Of a stretch of DNA of 64,000 bases, positions 20,156-29,767 are shown in pieces. A program made the position numbers and the translations under genes. Each line of letters begins with the position of its first letter. The stretch's first letter is position 1. Origin of the DNA: Campylobacterota bacterium (GTDB lineage Bacteria > Campylobacterota > Campylobacteria > Campylobacterales > Thiovulaceae); assembly GCA_030152305.1 (NCBI GenBank), contig JASKOM010000007.1, positions 1-64,000 of the forward strand. The letters are read 5' to 3'. A model generated the notes under the pieces. That model had not been told where the DNA came from and searched no databases. It worked only from the letters and a program-made list of their open reading frames with translations.

Positions 20156-20230
20156 TGGTGACCCCAAGGGGACTCGAACCCCTGTAACCAGGATGAAAAC
20201 CTGGGATCCTTACCGCTAGACGATGGGGCC
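20156..20230 (-). tRNA. tRNA-Glu (anticodon TTC)
   Basis: Reading the minus strand from 20230 gives the acceptor stem GGCCCCA paired with TGGGGTC and the D arm TCGTCTAGCGG. The anticodon stem is CCAGG/CCTGG with loop TTTTCAT. The T arm is CAGGGGTTCGAGTCCCCT, and CCA is encoded. Length is 75 bases. It lies 93 bases upstream of gltX on the same strand. Confidence 0.97.
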
Positions 20231-20309
20231 ATCTACCGATGGATTTTATCAGTTCCGCTTTTGTTAGTGGAATTATATATATCGATAGCTTAAAAAAAAA
20301 TAAAAGCAA

Positions 20310-21803
20310 TTAAACTATTTTGAGTTCAACTCTATTTCTACCATTGTGTTTTGCTTCATATAAAGATTCGTCGGCTAATTTATAAAGTTCATCACTGATT
20401 AAATTGCTATTTACTTCTTCGACATAGCAAATTCCAAAAGATGCTGTAACAACTCCAAAGTCATTATTAAATTTATGTTCGATTCCAGCTTTATAAATTT
20501 CATTGCAAATATGTTGAACAAAATCTAAACTGTTTTGCTGATTTAATGGCGATAAAATCAAACCAAATTCTTCGCCACCTAAACGAAAAGCATATCCTCG
20601 ATTACAAGATAAAGAACTTTGAAAAATTTTTGCAACAGATTTTAAAACACTGTCGCCCATTTGATGCCCGTAATTATCGTTATATTTTTTAAAATTATCT
20701 ATGTCCATGACGACAAAAGCTAAATGTAAATTATCTGATTTTGCTCTTTGTAATTCAACTTCGATCATGTGATTAAAATGTCTTCGATTATATAAACTCG
20801 TTAAAGCATCTGTTATCGAAAGCTCTTCGACTATTTTTCTGTCGGTTATATCTCGTCTAATTGCTGTGTATCCTATTACATTGCCATTTAAATCGAAATT
20901 CGGATAAATATTATTTTCTGTCCAAAAATAACCACCAGAAACTATTTTATTTTTTAATTCACCTCGCCATACTTCACCTTTTTGTATTGTTGTCCAAAGC
21001 TCTTCATATACTTTTCCTGGTGTATCTGGATGTCTGATTATATTATGGTTTTTTCCGATTAATTCTTCTCGAGAATATTTTGATCTTCGAATAAAAGCTT
21101 CTGATACATAAGTTATTCTTCCAGTTAAATCTGCTGATGAAATGATTATATTTTCATCAACTAAATTAACATATCTATTTAAATCTCTTGTTCTTTCTCT
21201 TATTTTTGTTTCTAATAATTGATTATGTTCTGCGATTTCGGTGATATCAGAAAAAATAACTATACTTCTTTCAAATTCATCAAAATTCATGTGAGTTGCT
21301 CGAATTGAAAATATATGTTTTTTTCCATTTCTAATTATTGAACCTTTATAATGAATATGTTTGTTTTCAAGAATAGTTTTTACCCAATTTTGACCACCTT
21401 TATCTTGATAAATATAATCTTCTTCATCTATTTTTTCAAGAAATTCACAAATACAGCTATGTTTATTGTGAAATTCTTCCATTGTTTTAAAGCCCAAAAA
21501 ATCAAAAAAACTTTGATTTGCATTAGACAAATAAGTTCCCTGTGTTGCAATAACAATTTGATCGAGTGAATTAAATAATGTGTCCAGATATTTATATTGA
21601 AGATCTAATATTTTATTTTTTCGCCATATGTTTATTCCAATTGAAAAAACCATGCAAAATAATAAGGCAAATATCGATGCCCAAATTGTTTCTTTTTGAG
21701 TGAGAATTTCACCAAAAGATAATATTAAACCTGCTATGGTTAAATACACACCTATACAAAAAAGTAATAAATCTATTGTGATTTTATGCTTTACTTTTAT
21801 CAA
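20310..21803 (-). CDS. Membrane PAS-PAS-GGDEF diguanylate cyclase
   Basis: Two N-terminal transmembrane helices (residues about 10-30 and 38-58) precede two PAS domains (about 70-180 and 215-325). The second has the Aer-like text GKNHNIIRHPDTP and FWTENNIYPNFD. The GGDEF domain (about 330-497) has an intact RLGGEEFGLIL signature and so should make cyclic-di-GMP. PAS domains of this style often bind FAD or heme and sense redox or oxygen. It lies 17 bases downstream of a paralogue on the same strand, so they are likely an operon. Confidence 0.92.
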   Translation of the reverse strand: MIKVKHKITIDLLLFCIGVYLTIAGLILSFGEILTQKETIWASIFALLFCMVFSIGINIWRKNKILDLQYKYLDTLFNSLDQIVIATQGTYLSNANQSFFDFLGFKTMEEFHNKHSCICEFLEKIDEEDYIYQDKGGQNWVKTILENKHIHYKGSIIRNGKKHIFSIRATHMNFDEFERSIVIFSDITEIAEHNQLLETKIRERTRDLNRYVNLVDENIIISSADLTGRITYVSEAFIRRSKYSREELIGKNHNIIRHPDTPGKVYEELWTTIQKGEVWRGELKNKIVSGGYFWTENNIYPNFDLNGNVIGYTAIRRDITDRKIVEELSITDALTSLYNRRHFNHMIEVELQRAKSDNLHLAFVVMDIDNFKKYNDNYGHQMGDSVLKSVAKIFQSSLSCNRGYAFRLGGEEFGLILSPLNQQNSLDFVQHICNEIYKAGIEHKFNNDFGVVTASFGICYVEEVNSNLISDELYKLADESLYEAKHNGRNRVELKIV

Positions 21804-21820
21804 GTTAGACCCTTTTAATC

Positions 21821-23812
21821 TTAATCTTTAATAATATCAAATCCGTTTCCACCGTTTTTTTGAATTTGATAAAGTTTAGAAAATGTTGCAAAATAAATAT
21901 CATCTTGATTTCCACTATCCTCGTTTAATTCTTTTGAGAAAAATATTGAAATAGATACTGTTGATCTGCCCTCATTTACTAAATTTCCGTTGTGTTCATA
22001 ATTAGAGTTGTATACATTTTTACAAATAGCTTCTGCTAATTTCATAACTTGTTCTTCATTCTCAAATGGATAAATTATCGCAAATTCTCCTCCTGTTGTT
22101 CTAAACAATCTTTCTTTATCTACTCTGTGAGATATTGCTGTATTTCTAACAGAAACAGAAATATTTCTAATTAAATTATCTCCTTTTTTTAATCCATAAA
22201 GAGAGTTATAAACTTTTAATCCGTCGATATCAATTAACATCAATGAAAAAGTTTTTTTCTCTGTTTGAGCAAGATTAACTTCTCTGCTAAATGTAGTTAC
22301 AAATTCGTTCTTACTTTTTAAAAAAGTCAATTGATCAGTTGTTCTAATATTTTCAAGAGATTTTTTATCTGCAATATCTAATCTTACAGAAATATAACCA
22401 ATGATTCTATTTCCACTATCAAATTTTGGATAAATATGTGCTGATAGCCAAAAATCATTTCCTTTTGCATCTCTATTTTGAATTTCGCCAATCCAATCTC
22501 TACCTCTTGATAAATTATCCCACATGTCAGTATAAACTTTTGGATCGCTATTTGGACTTTTCATTATTGAATGTTTTCTACCAACTAATTCATCGTATTT
22601 ATAACCAGTTTTTTCTAAAAATGCTTTTGAAACATAATCGATTATTCCATTTTTATCAGTCGAAGAAACCATCATATTTTCATCCAAGAATTTCATATTT
22701 ATATGCATACTTGCTAAACGATCATCAAACACTTTTTTTAATTCTGCCTCTTGTTGAATAACATACGAAATATCTCGTAAAAAAATCACTGATTCATATT
22801 CGTTAATTTTTGATGCTGAAATTAAAAAAAAATGTTCTCTGCTATTGACATTTATAGCTACTTTAAACTTTCCTTCTGTGCTACTTTGAGTTAATTTATT
22901 TAGCCAACTTTTATAAGTCGTATCTTTATATAATAAACCTTCACCAACTTTAAATAATTCACAAACTGTTTTATACCTCTCGATAAAATCTTGGGCATTC
23001 AAGACACCAAATAATTTATAAAAAGCCTGATTTCCTTTTATAAATTTTTCACCATTTGTAATAAATATATATTCTGGATTAAATTCAAAAAGTGCATCAT
23101 ATTCTTCTACATATTTAGTTATTTTTTTTATTTCAACCATTCTGTAAATATAAATAAAAAAGATAAAAAATAATAAAAACGAAGAAACAGCAAAAATAAC
23201 TTTTATTAATATATTGCCTGACACCTCATCACGAGTTTTTAATAATAAATAAATTGGTTCCTTGCTATCTTTAAATTTATCAAGAACAAAAACTTGAGAT
23301 TTACCACAAATGAAATTTTGCTTATTAACATTATCGCAATTTAATTTATTAAACTCATTTTGCAATAATAAATTAACATTTTCATCAAGAAATAACTTTT
23401 CTAATCTTTTTTTTAAATTATCCATAGATATATAAAAAGTGCCATAGCCAATATGTTTATCACCGTTCATAAATTTAGAAACATAGTTATAACCATTTTT
23501 ATCAAAACCGTCAATAAATGCTTCTTCAAAAGAAAAGTTATTTAATTCATCTTGTTCTTTAACTTGAGCAATATTTTTTTTAGGTTTTTTATTGTTTTGT
23601 ATCGATGAGGTCTTGAACTGAAGATTTTCGATACCTAAAAATCGTAAATTAGATATTTCTAATTTGAGTTTATAAAAATTTAATTCTATTGAGTTTTGTA
23701 ATTTATCTTTACCATCTTTGATATAAAGATTTGCAAAAAAATAAATTAATCCAAGTTGAGCAAATATATATATAAACCCAAGAGCCAATATTTTTAAATA
23801 ATGTTTTAGCAT
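21821..23812 (-). CDS. Membrane PAS-PAS-GGDEF protein with degenerate active site
   Basis: A transmembrane helix near the N-terminus and another at about residue 200 enclose a periplasmic domain of about 170 residues with two cysteines (LNCDNV, FICGKS). Two PAS domains follow; the second (KHSIMKSPNSDPKVYTDMW) is clearly paralogous to that of the downstream gene. A GGDEF-like domain completes the protein. Its signature reads RTTGGEFAIIY instead of R-x-GGDEF, so diguanylate cyclase activity is doubtful. It may act as a sensor that dimerises with or binds the product of the next gene. Confidence 0.85.
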   Translation of the reverse strand: MLKHYLKILALGFIYIFAQLGLIYFFANLYIKDGKDKLQNSIELNFYKLKLEISNLRFLGIENLQFKTSSIQNNKKPKKNIAQVKEQDELNNFSFEEAFIDGFDKNGYNYVSKFMNGDKHIGYGTFYISMDNLKKRLEKLFLDENVNLLLQNEFNKLNCDNVNKQNFICGKSQVFVLDKFKDSKEPIYLLLKTRDEVSGNILIKVIFAVSSFLLFFIFFIYIYRMVEIKKITKYVEEYDALFEFNPEYIFITNGEKFIKGNQAFYKLFGVLNAQDFIERYKTVCELFKVGEGLLYKDTTYKSWLNKLTQSSTEGKFKVAINVNSREHFFLISASKINEYESVIFLRDISYVIQQEAELKKVFDDRLASMHINMKFLDENMMVSSTDKNGIIDYVSKAFLEKTGYKYDELVGRKHSIMKSPNSDPKVYTDMWDNLSRGRDWIGEIQNRDAKGNDFWLSAHIYPKFDSGNRIIGYISVRLDIADKKSLENIRTTDQLTFLKSKNEFVTTFSREVNLAQTEKKTFSLMLIDIDGLKVYNSLYGLKKGDNLIRNISVSVRNTAISHRVDKERLFRTTGGEFAIIYPFENEEQVMKLAEAICKNVYNSNYEHNGNLVNEGRSTVSISIFFSKELNEDSGNQDDIYFATFSKLYQIQKNGGNGFDIIKD

Positions 23813-24021
23813 AAAATATTTTCCTTTTTCTTAAAATTCTAACAAACATTTAAATATTATTAGATAGAGAATAAACATTAAAAATAAACTTTAATAAAAT
23901 GAGAAATATAAAATCAAAAATTATCGATAAAAACATTAATGTTAATATTCTGTTTTAGTTAAATCCAAAACAAAGGATTGATTAATTAAATAGAGTTTTG
24001 ACTCTAAATTTATAATTTTTT

Positions 24022-25668
24022 ATGGAGCTATTGTTTATGCTTTCTATTATCGTAACAACTTTACTTTTAACTCTTATCATTAATGTTTTATTAAAAAAAA
24101 TAAATTTGCCTCCAATTATTGGCTATATTTTTACTGGAACAATGATTACATATATTTTTGGACTTAATGATGCTGTTAATAACAAAGATCTTAAAGAAAT
24201 TGCAGAATTTGGAATAGCATTTTTAATGTTTACTATTGGGTTAGAGTTATCAATAATACATTTAAAAGATATTCGATATGAAGTTTTTATTCTTGGTTCA
24301 TTACAAATTATTTTAACAGGTGGTGCAGTTTTTGGCATTGCATATTTATTATTACATATAGATTTATATAGTTCAATTGTTATTTCTATGGTTATTCCTC
24401 TTTCATCAACAGCAATCGTTTTAAAAAGTTTAAATGAAACAGGAGAAATAAATAGAAAATACGGGAAAAACGGTCTTGGCATATTAATCATGCAAGATAT
24501 TGCCGTTATTCCAATTTTATTAATTATATGGTTTTTATCAACAAATAATAATGGAACAACTGAAGAAAGTGGAACTGTTTTTGTAATTTTTAAAATGATG
24601 TTTGGCGGTGCTTTACTTGTTGGCACACTTGTATTTATTGGTAAATATTTATTAGAACCTTTTTTAACAGAAATAATAAAAACAAAATCAGATGAATTAT
24701 TTATAACGGCAATTTTATTTTTAGCAATTGGTTCAGCACATTTAGCTCATGTTTTTGGCTTTTCACTTTCAATGGGAGCATTTATTGCTGGTATGTTGAT
24801 CGCTGAAACAAGATATAAACATCAAGTCGAAACTGACTTAATACCGTTTAGAGATATTTTATTAGGCATATTTTTTATAACTGTTGGAATGCAAATAAAA
24901 ATAGATATTTTATTACAAGATATTTATTTATTGCTTTTATTAATTCCAGCAATATTTATTATAAAATTCTTAGTTATTTATTATATTACTGGATTCAGAA
25001 ATATTCGTCGAACAAGATTAAAAACAGCCGTGATTCTTGTTCAAATTGGTGAATTTGCTCTTGCTGTTCTTGAGTTGTCTTCGACATCTGGAATTATAAA
25101 ACCTGAATATTCTCAATTGTTAATTATAACAACAGTTATTTCAATGATTTTAACTCCAATGTTATTATTAAATCTTGGAAATATTGTTGATAAATTTATA
25201 AGCCATAGTTTAGAAAATGAAAGTGAAGAAATTAATTTAGGTATGCCTCCAAGTTCTGTTGTTATTTTAGGATTTGGAGAATTTGGACAAAATGTAGCAA
25301 GAGTTCTTAACTCTCATCATATTAGCTATTCTATTATCGAGAATAATATAGACACTTATTATAAAGGCATGGAAACTGGAGAACATATTATTTTTGGCAA
25401 TGCTGGTAAAAAAAATATTTTACAACTTGCTTTAATTAATTGGAATCAAAAAGTTGTTGTTGCTATTAATAATCCAAAAAAGTTATATCAAGTTTGTGAA
25501 ATGATTAGTCATATCGTTCCAGTTGATAATATCATCGTTAAAGTTCATAGCGAACAAGAAAAAGAAGATATTCGCGATTTAAATCTTACAAATATAATCG
25601 TTGAAAATAATATCGTTAGCAAAGCTGTTCTTGAAATTATTACAAACGATATATTCAATAAAAAATAA
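24022..25668 (+). CDS. Kef-type monovalent cation:proton antiporter with RCK domain
   Basis: This 548-residue CPA2 transporter has about 12 transmembrane helices (residues about 1-390). A cytoplasmic TrkA-N/RCK domain follows, with the nucleotide-binding motif VVILGFGEFGQNVARVL. It is likely to exchange potassium or sodium for protons and to be gated by NAD(H). Family members include KefB/KefC. The start ATG gives MELLFMLSII. The following lpxK frame overlaps its 3' end. Confidence 0.88.
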   Translation: MELLFMLSIIVTTLLLTLIINVLLKKINLPPIIGYIFTGTMITYIFGLNDAVNNKDLKEIAEFGIAFLMFTIGLELSIIHLKDIRYEVFILGSLQIILTGGAVFGIAYLLLHIDLYSSIVISMVIPLSSTAIVLKSLNETGEINRKYGKNGLGILIMQDIAVIPILLIIWFLSTNNNGTTEESGTVFVIFKMMFGGALLVGTLVFIGKYLLEPFLTEIIKTKSDELFITAILFLAIGSAHLAHVFGFSLSMGAFIAGMLIAETRYKHQVETDLIPFRDILLGIFFITVGMQIKIDILLQDIYLLLLLIPAIFIIKFLVIYYITGFRNIRRTRLKTAVILVQIGEFALAVLELSSTSGIIKPEYSQLLIITTVISMILTPMLLLNLGNIVDKFISHSLENESEEINLGMPPSSVVILGFGEFGQNVARVLNSHHISYSIIENNIDTYYKGMETGEHIIFGNAGKKNILQLALINWNQKVVVAINNPKKLYQVCEMISHIVPVDNIIVKVHSEQEKEDIRDLNLTNIIVENNIVSKAVLEIITNDIFNKK

Positions 25669-26590
25669 AATTTATTTTTTTGCCGAAAAAGTTCTTTCAA
25701 ATCCGCAACGATTCGAATGGACTTTACCCATTTTTTTCTTACCCGTTTCGTTTATTTATTGTCTGTTTGTTTTTATAAATTCTTTTATTAAATTTTTAAA
25801 TAAACAAAAATTGCATGATAATATCGTTGGAGTTGGTAATTTAGTTCTTGGTGGCAGTGGAAAAACACCAATTATTTTAGCCTTAGTTGAAAAAGAAATT
25901 AAAAATAATAAACGAATTGGTATTTTATTACGAGGCTACGGTCGTCAAAGTAAAGGAACAATTATTATTTCTGATAATGGCAATATAAAAACTTCTGTTA
26001 ATATTAGTGGCGATGAAGCAATGTTATATTCTCAAAAATTTAAAAATAAAAATGTTTCTGTTGTTGTTTCTGAAAATCGCAAAAATGGTATCAATGTCTT
26101 ACAAAAATTAAAAACCGATATTATTTTTCTTGATGATTCTTTTCGCCAACATGACATTATTAAAAATATCGAATACCTCATCAAATCAGATAATAAAAAT
26201 AAATTTTGTATTCCAGCTGGTAGTTATCGCGAAAAATTATGGTTTTTTAAAAAAAATGAAAATATAAAATACATAATAGAAGATATTGATTTTGTTAGAA
26301 AAGTTTTTATCGAAAATAAAAAAGAAAAAATGGTTCTCGTTACTGCGATTTCGAAACCTGAACGATTATATAAATATATAAATCATGACATACCAAAATA
26401 TATTTTTCCAGATCATTATGTCTTTAATAAACATGAACTTATTAATATATTAAAAAAAGAGAATGCTGATTCAATTCTTGTTACAGAAAAAGATTTTGTA
26501 AAAATAAAAGAATTTGAAATATCAGTCTCTCTGATAAAATTAGAAATTGAATTTATAGCAGGAGGGGAATTTGACCGTAGAAGAATTTGA
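25601..26590 (+). CDS. lpxK: Tetraacyldisaccharide 4'-kinase
   Basis: It phosphorylates the lipid A precursor at the inner membrane. Walker A appears as GNLVLGGSGKTPIILAL, with an N-terminal membrane-associated helix (PIFFLPVSFIYCLFVFI) as in other LpxK. The start is uncertain. The listed TTG at 25601 makes a 68-base overlap with the antiporter; TTG at 25631 or a non-standard ATT start near IYFFAEKVL would fit the family length better. No strong ribosome site marks any of them. Confidence 0.85.
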   Translation: MKIISLAKLFLKLLQTIYSIKNKIYFFAEKVLSNPQRFEWTLPIFFLPVSFIYCLFVFINSFIKFLNKQKLHDNIVGVGNLVLGGSGKTPIILALVEKEIKNNKRIGILLRGYGRQSKGTIIISDNGNIKTSVNISGDEAMLYSQKFKNKNVSVVVSENRKNGINVLQKLKTDIIFLDDSFRQHDIIKNIEYLIKSDNKNKFCIPAGSYREKLWFFKKNENIKYIIEDIDFVRKVFIENKKEKMVLVTAISKPERLYKYINHDIPKYIFPDHYVFNKHELINILKKENADSILVTEKDFVKIKEFEISVSLIKLEIEFIAGGEFDRRRI

Positions 26591-28094
26591 AAAAATTATT
26601 GAAAGTTATAAGAGAGAATATTTAACAATTGTAAAAAAAATAGGAGCTGATCATATTTGGATGGCACCAAATAAAGGTGATTGGTATCATTCTCAATATT
26701 TTGTAATAGATGTAAAACGAAATGCCAGTCAAGATATTGATTTAACTTTTGCCGTTAATGATTCGAGCATTGGCAATCCAAAAATGTTAGCTGATTTATC
26801 AATGGTTAAAACATATTTACAAAAAGAAAATTTTAGATATACATCGATTCAAGATGCTAAAAATAAATTTAAAGATATTTGTGATAAATATCCTTTTGTT
26901 AAAGCTGAACGAGAATCCAAAGTTATATATATGGACAAAGATAGCAAAATAAATAATATTGAAGTCGGCTTTTCTCCTAATATTCCTTTGAAATCTCAAG
27001 TTGTTTTGCCAGTTAATAATAGTTCTGAATCTGAAAAAATATTTGGTGATCTTAATTTAAGCGATGAGGTAAAAGCTTCGTTTTATAATGGTTTAAAAAG
27101 TAAAGGTTTTGTTATATTAGCTGGAATAAGTGGCATCGGAAAAACAAAAATATTTGAAAATTTTGTAAAACATTTTACTCCGCAAATAGGCAAAGATAAT
27201 TTCGTTTTTGTTGCAATTCGTCCAGATTTTCGAGATACAAAATCGCTTTTGGGTTTTTATAATCCATTGTCAGAAGAATATCAAATTACACCGCTTTTAG
27301 AATTATTAATTAGAGCAACAGATGATTTAAAAACTCCATATTTTGTTTTGTTTGATGAAATGAATTTAGCAAGAGTCGAATATTATTTTGCAGATTTTTT
27401 AAGTGTTCTAGAATCGCAAAGAGATTCGTCAGGTTTTACAACACAGTCAATTCAACTTCATAATAGCATGAGTGATAAAGTTCGCCAACAAGGTGTTCCG
27501 CGAGATATAAAAATATCACCAAATGTTTATTTTGTAGGCAGTGTAAATATAGACGAAACAACTCATATGTTCTCGCCAAAAGTAATAGACCGAGCTTTTA
27601 CGATTGAATTTGATGTCGGATCTTTTAAAAATTATATGGACTTTTTAGAAGATCATTTAGATAAAGAATTTTCGTTATCAGCTGATTTTAAAAAATTAAT
27701 GAAAAAAGATTTTATAAATCAAGGTAAATATACAGCTATTAAAAAAGATGAAAAATTTGTAGATACTTCGATTTCTTATTTTGAAGATTTAAATTTAATT
27801 AATCAAATGCTTCCAAAAAACTTAAAATTTGGCTATCGAGTATTTGACGAAATTATTTCATTTATAATAAACTCAAGAGATTCTATTATAAAATTTAGAG
27901 ACGATAATGAAGCTTTTGATATAGCAATAAAAATGAAAATATTACCTAAGTTTCATGGAACAAGAGATAAATTAGAAAAAATATTTGACGAAATAAGTTT
28001 ATTTGCAGAACAAAAACAATGGTCGCATACATTAAATAAGATTCAAAGTATGCGAGAATCGATGATTTCTATGGGTTATACAAGTTTCATGTAA
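26571..28094 (+). CDS. Solitary McrB-like AAA+ ATPase
   Basis: AGGAGGGG precedes the TTG start, which overlaps lpxK by 20 bases. Residues about 1-120 form an N-terminal domain of unknown type (HIWMAPNKGDWYHSQYF). The AAA+ module (about 150-400) has Walker A AGISGIGKT, Walker B FVLFDEMNLAR, and GSVNIDETTHMFSPKVIDRA in the sensor/arginine-finger area. This is the pattern of McrB-type dynein-related ATPases. McrB normally works with the nuclease McrC in defence against modified DNA, but no McrC or other nuclease is adjacent; a dedA gene follows. It may act with a partner elsewhere or have another role. Confidence 0.75.
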   Translation: MTVEEFEKIIESYKREYLTIVKKIGADHIWMAPNKGDWYHSQYFVIDVKRNASQDIDLTFAVNDSSIGNPKMLADLSMVKTYLQKENFRYTSIQDAKNKFKDICDKYPFVKAERESKVIYMDKDSKINNIEVGFSPNIPLKSQVVLPVNNSSESEKIFGDLNLSDEVKASFYNGLKSKGFVILAGISGIGKTKIFENFVKHFTPQIGKDNFVFVAIRPDFRDTKSLLGFYNPLSEEYQITPLLELLIRATDDLKTPYFVLFDEMNLARVEYYFADFLSVLESQRDSSGFTTQSIQLHNSMSDKVRQQGVPRDIKISPNVYFVGSVNIDETTHMFSPKVIDRAFTIEFDVGSFKNYMDFLEDHLDKEFSLSADFKKLMKKDFINQGKYTAIKKDEKFVDTSISYFEDLNLINQMLPKNLKFGYRVFDEIISFIINSRDSIIKFRDDNEAFDIAIKMKILPKFHGTRDKLEKIFDEISLFAEQKQWSHTLNKIQSMRESMISMGYTSFM

Positions 28095-28148
28095 AAATAA
28101 AATTTTTAATTAAATTAAAAATAAATTCAATAAGGAGAAATAAATATT

Positions 28149-28748
28149 ATGGAAGAAATGTTAATAGAATTATTAAAAGAATATGGATATATAATTTTAT
28201 TTTTATGGAGTATTCTCGAAGGTGAAACTGGATTAGTCATGGCTGGTGTCATTGTTCATACTGGCGATATGGTTTTATTCACAGCAATAGTCGTCGCTGG
28301 ACTCGGCGGTTTTGTAGGCGATCAAATATATTTTTATATTGGTCGTTTTAATCGAAATTACATTCATAATAAATTAAAAAATCAAAGACGAAAATTCGCA
28401 TTGGCAACTCTTTTATTACGAAAATATGGCTGGTGGATTATATTCGTTCAAAGATATTTATACGGCTTAAGAACTATTTTACCAATGTCAATCGGAACAA
28501 CAAAATACAGTGGAAAAACTTTTGCTGTTTTAAATTTAATCAGTGCTTTTATTTGGGCAAGTGTAACGATTATTCCAGCTTATATTTTTGGCGAAGAAAT
28601 TTTAAAAATAGTTCATTTTGCAAAAGAGCATTTAGAATTTGCTATTCCTGTTGCACTAATTTTAATAGGTTCTGTTGGCTATTTTTTTCACAAAGTTTCT
28701 TCTCCAAAACCTCATCGAATTAATAAAAATAAAGATAAAAATTCATGA
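28149..28748 (+). CDS. DedA family membrane protein
   Basis: The 199-residue protein shows the DedA pattern: LEGETGLVMAGVIVHTGDM, then GFVGDQIYFYIGR, then FVQRYLYGLRTILPMSIGTTKYS, between hydrophobic helices. DedA/VTT proteins are proposed phospholipid scramblases or flippases needed for envelope health. AAGGAG lies before the ATG. Its stop overlaps the ATG of the gspK-like gene by 4 bases, tying it to the secretion operon. Confidence 0.9.
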   Translation: MEEMLIELLKEYGYIILFLWSILEGETGLVMAGVIVHTGDMVLFTAIVVAGLGGFVGDQIYFYIGRFNRNYIHNKLKNQRRKFALATLLLRKYGWWIIFVQRYLYGLRTILPMSIGTTKYSGKTFAVLNLISAFIWASVTIIPAYIFGEEILKIVHFAKEHLEFAIPVALILIGSVGYFFHKVSSPKPHRINKNKDKNS

Positions 28749-29767
28749 AACATCGAGGGATTGCCCTCTATATAACTATTGGTTTAATTACTTTAATTTC
28801 AATCGTAATAATGAGATCGCTTGATCTCATTAATTCTGGTTTTCAGCATGTTGCAAATGTTGAAAAAATAAATCAAACTAAAGTAGTTGTAACCGATATC
28901 GAAAAAGTAATGGCTGTTATTTTTGGAGAAATTAAAAGTTCCGAAGATCTTCAATATTTTATTGGTGTATCTCCGCCTGTTGTTGATAAAGATGGTCGTT
29001 TTATGGTTTCTCTTGAAACAAAACCTTTTCATCGTGGAGTTAATATAAATAAATTATTAGAAGAAGCAAATTCATCAGCACCAGAACCTGATAAAGTTTT
29101 TCAGTTAAAAGAAAAATATGAAAGTTTATTTAATTATATATTCTCGACTTATCGAATAAAAGACGGTGAATTATTATTAAATATGATTCTTGATGTTCTT
29201 GATACTGATTTTGTCGAAAGATCTATCGATAGCGAAATTGCTATAAAAGATCCAACTTTTCCAAATGGGATTATTCCAAATAAAGAAGCTTTTAATCGAA
29301 TAATTGCTGAATATCGAGAACTTTCGGATGACAATGAAATTCAAAAAGTTCCGTGGGATGATTTTTTTATTTTTACGATTTTTACATCTGAATTATCGAT
29401 AGATTGCACTTTTATGAGTGAAAATTTGGCTGAAGCTTTGAAATTAGAAGTTTCAGATGTTGTCGATTCAGAAAATGATCAAAATAATAAACAAAATTTC
29501 CGTAAAAATAGTAATGATGAAAATGGTGAAAAGAAAAAAGATCAATTTGGACAAGATGATAAAAGCGAAGAAATAGGTTGCGAAAGCATATCTGACAAAA
29601 AGAATGACGATATAAAAAAAGAATTTAATATTAAAGAGTTCGATAATAATTCGACATATTATCTTGAAGGTGTCGTTTCGTATAGTGCAAATATTATCGA
29701 AGAAGGTTTTAAATTTATATACGATTTAAAAAGTAAAAGGATAGTTGATCTTGAAATTGTTCAATAA
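28745..29767 (+). CDS. Type II secretion minor pseudopilin GspK-like protein
   Basis: The N-terminus KHRGIALYITIGLITLISIVI has the short basic leader and long hydrophobic helix of a minor pseudopilin, followed by a large soluble domain as in GspK. It is 340 residues, near the GspK norm. A charged low-complexity insert (about residues 240-300, KDQFGQDDKSEE) is unusual. GspK caps the pseudopilus tip. Its position first in a K-L-M-N-C-D-E order supports the call; the sequence alone gives moderate support. Confidence 0.65.
   Translation: MKHRGIALYITIGLITLISIVIMRSLDLINSGFQHVANVEKINQTKVVVTDIEKVMAVIFGEIKSSEDLQYFIGVSPPVVDKDGRFMVSLETKPFHRGVNINKLLEEANSSAPEPDKVFQLKEKYESLFNYIFSTYRIKDGELLLNMILDVLDTDFVERSIDSEIAIKDPTFPNGIIPNKEAFNRIIAEYRELSDDNEIQKVPWDDFFIFTIFTSELSIDCTFMSENLAEALKLEVSDVVDSENDQNNKQNFRKNSNDENGEKKKDQFGQDDKSEEIGCESISDKKNDDIKKEFNIKEFDNNSTYYLEGVVSYSANIIEEGFKFIYDLKSKRIVDLEIVQ

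Noticed and set aside
24123-24626. Minus-strand 167-residue ORF
   Set aside because: Shadow inside the Kef-type antiporter; no ribosome site or family motif.
26571-28094. Complete McrBC restriction system
   Set aside because: No McrC or other nuclease gene in the neighbourhood.
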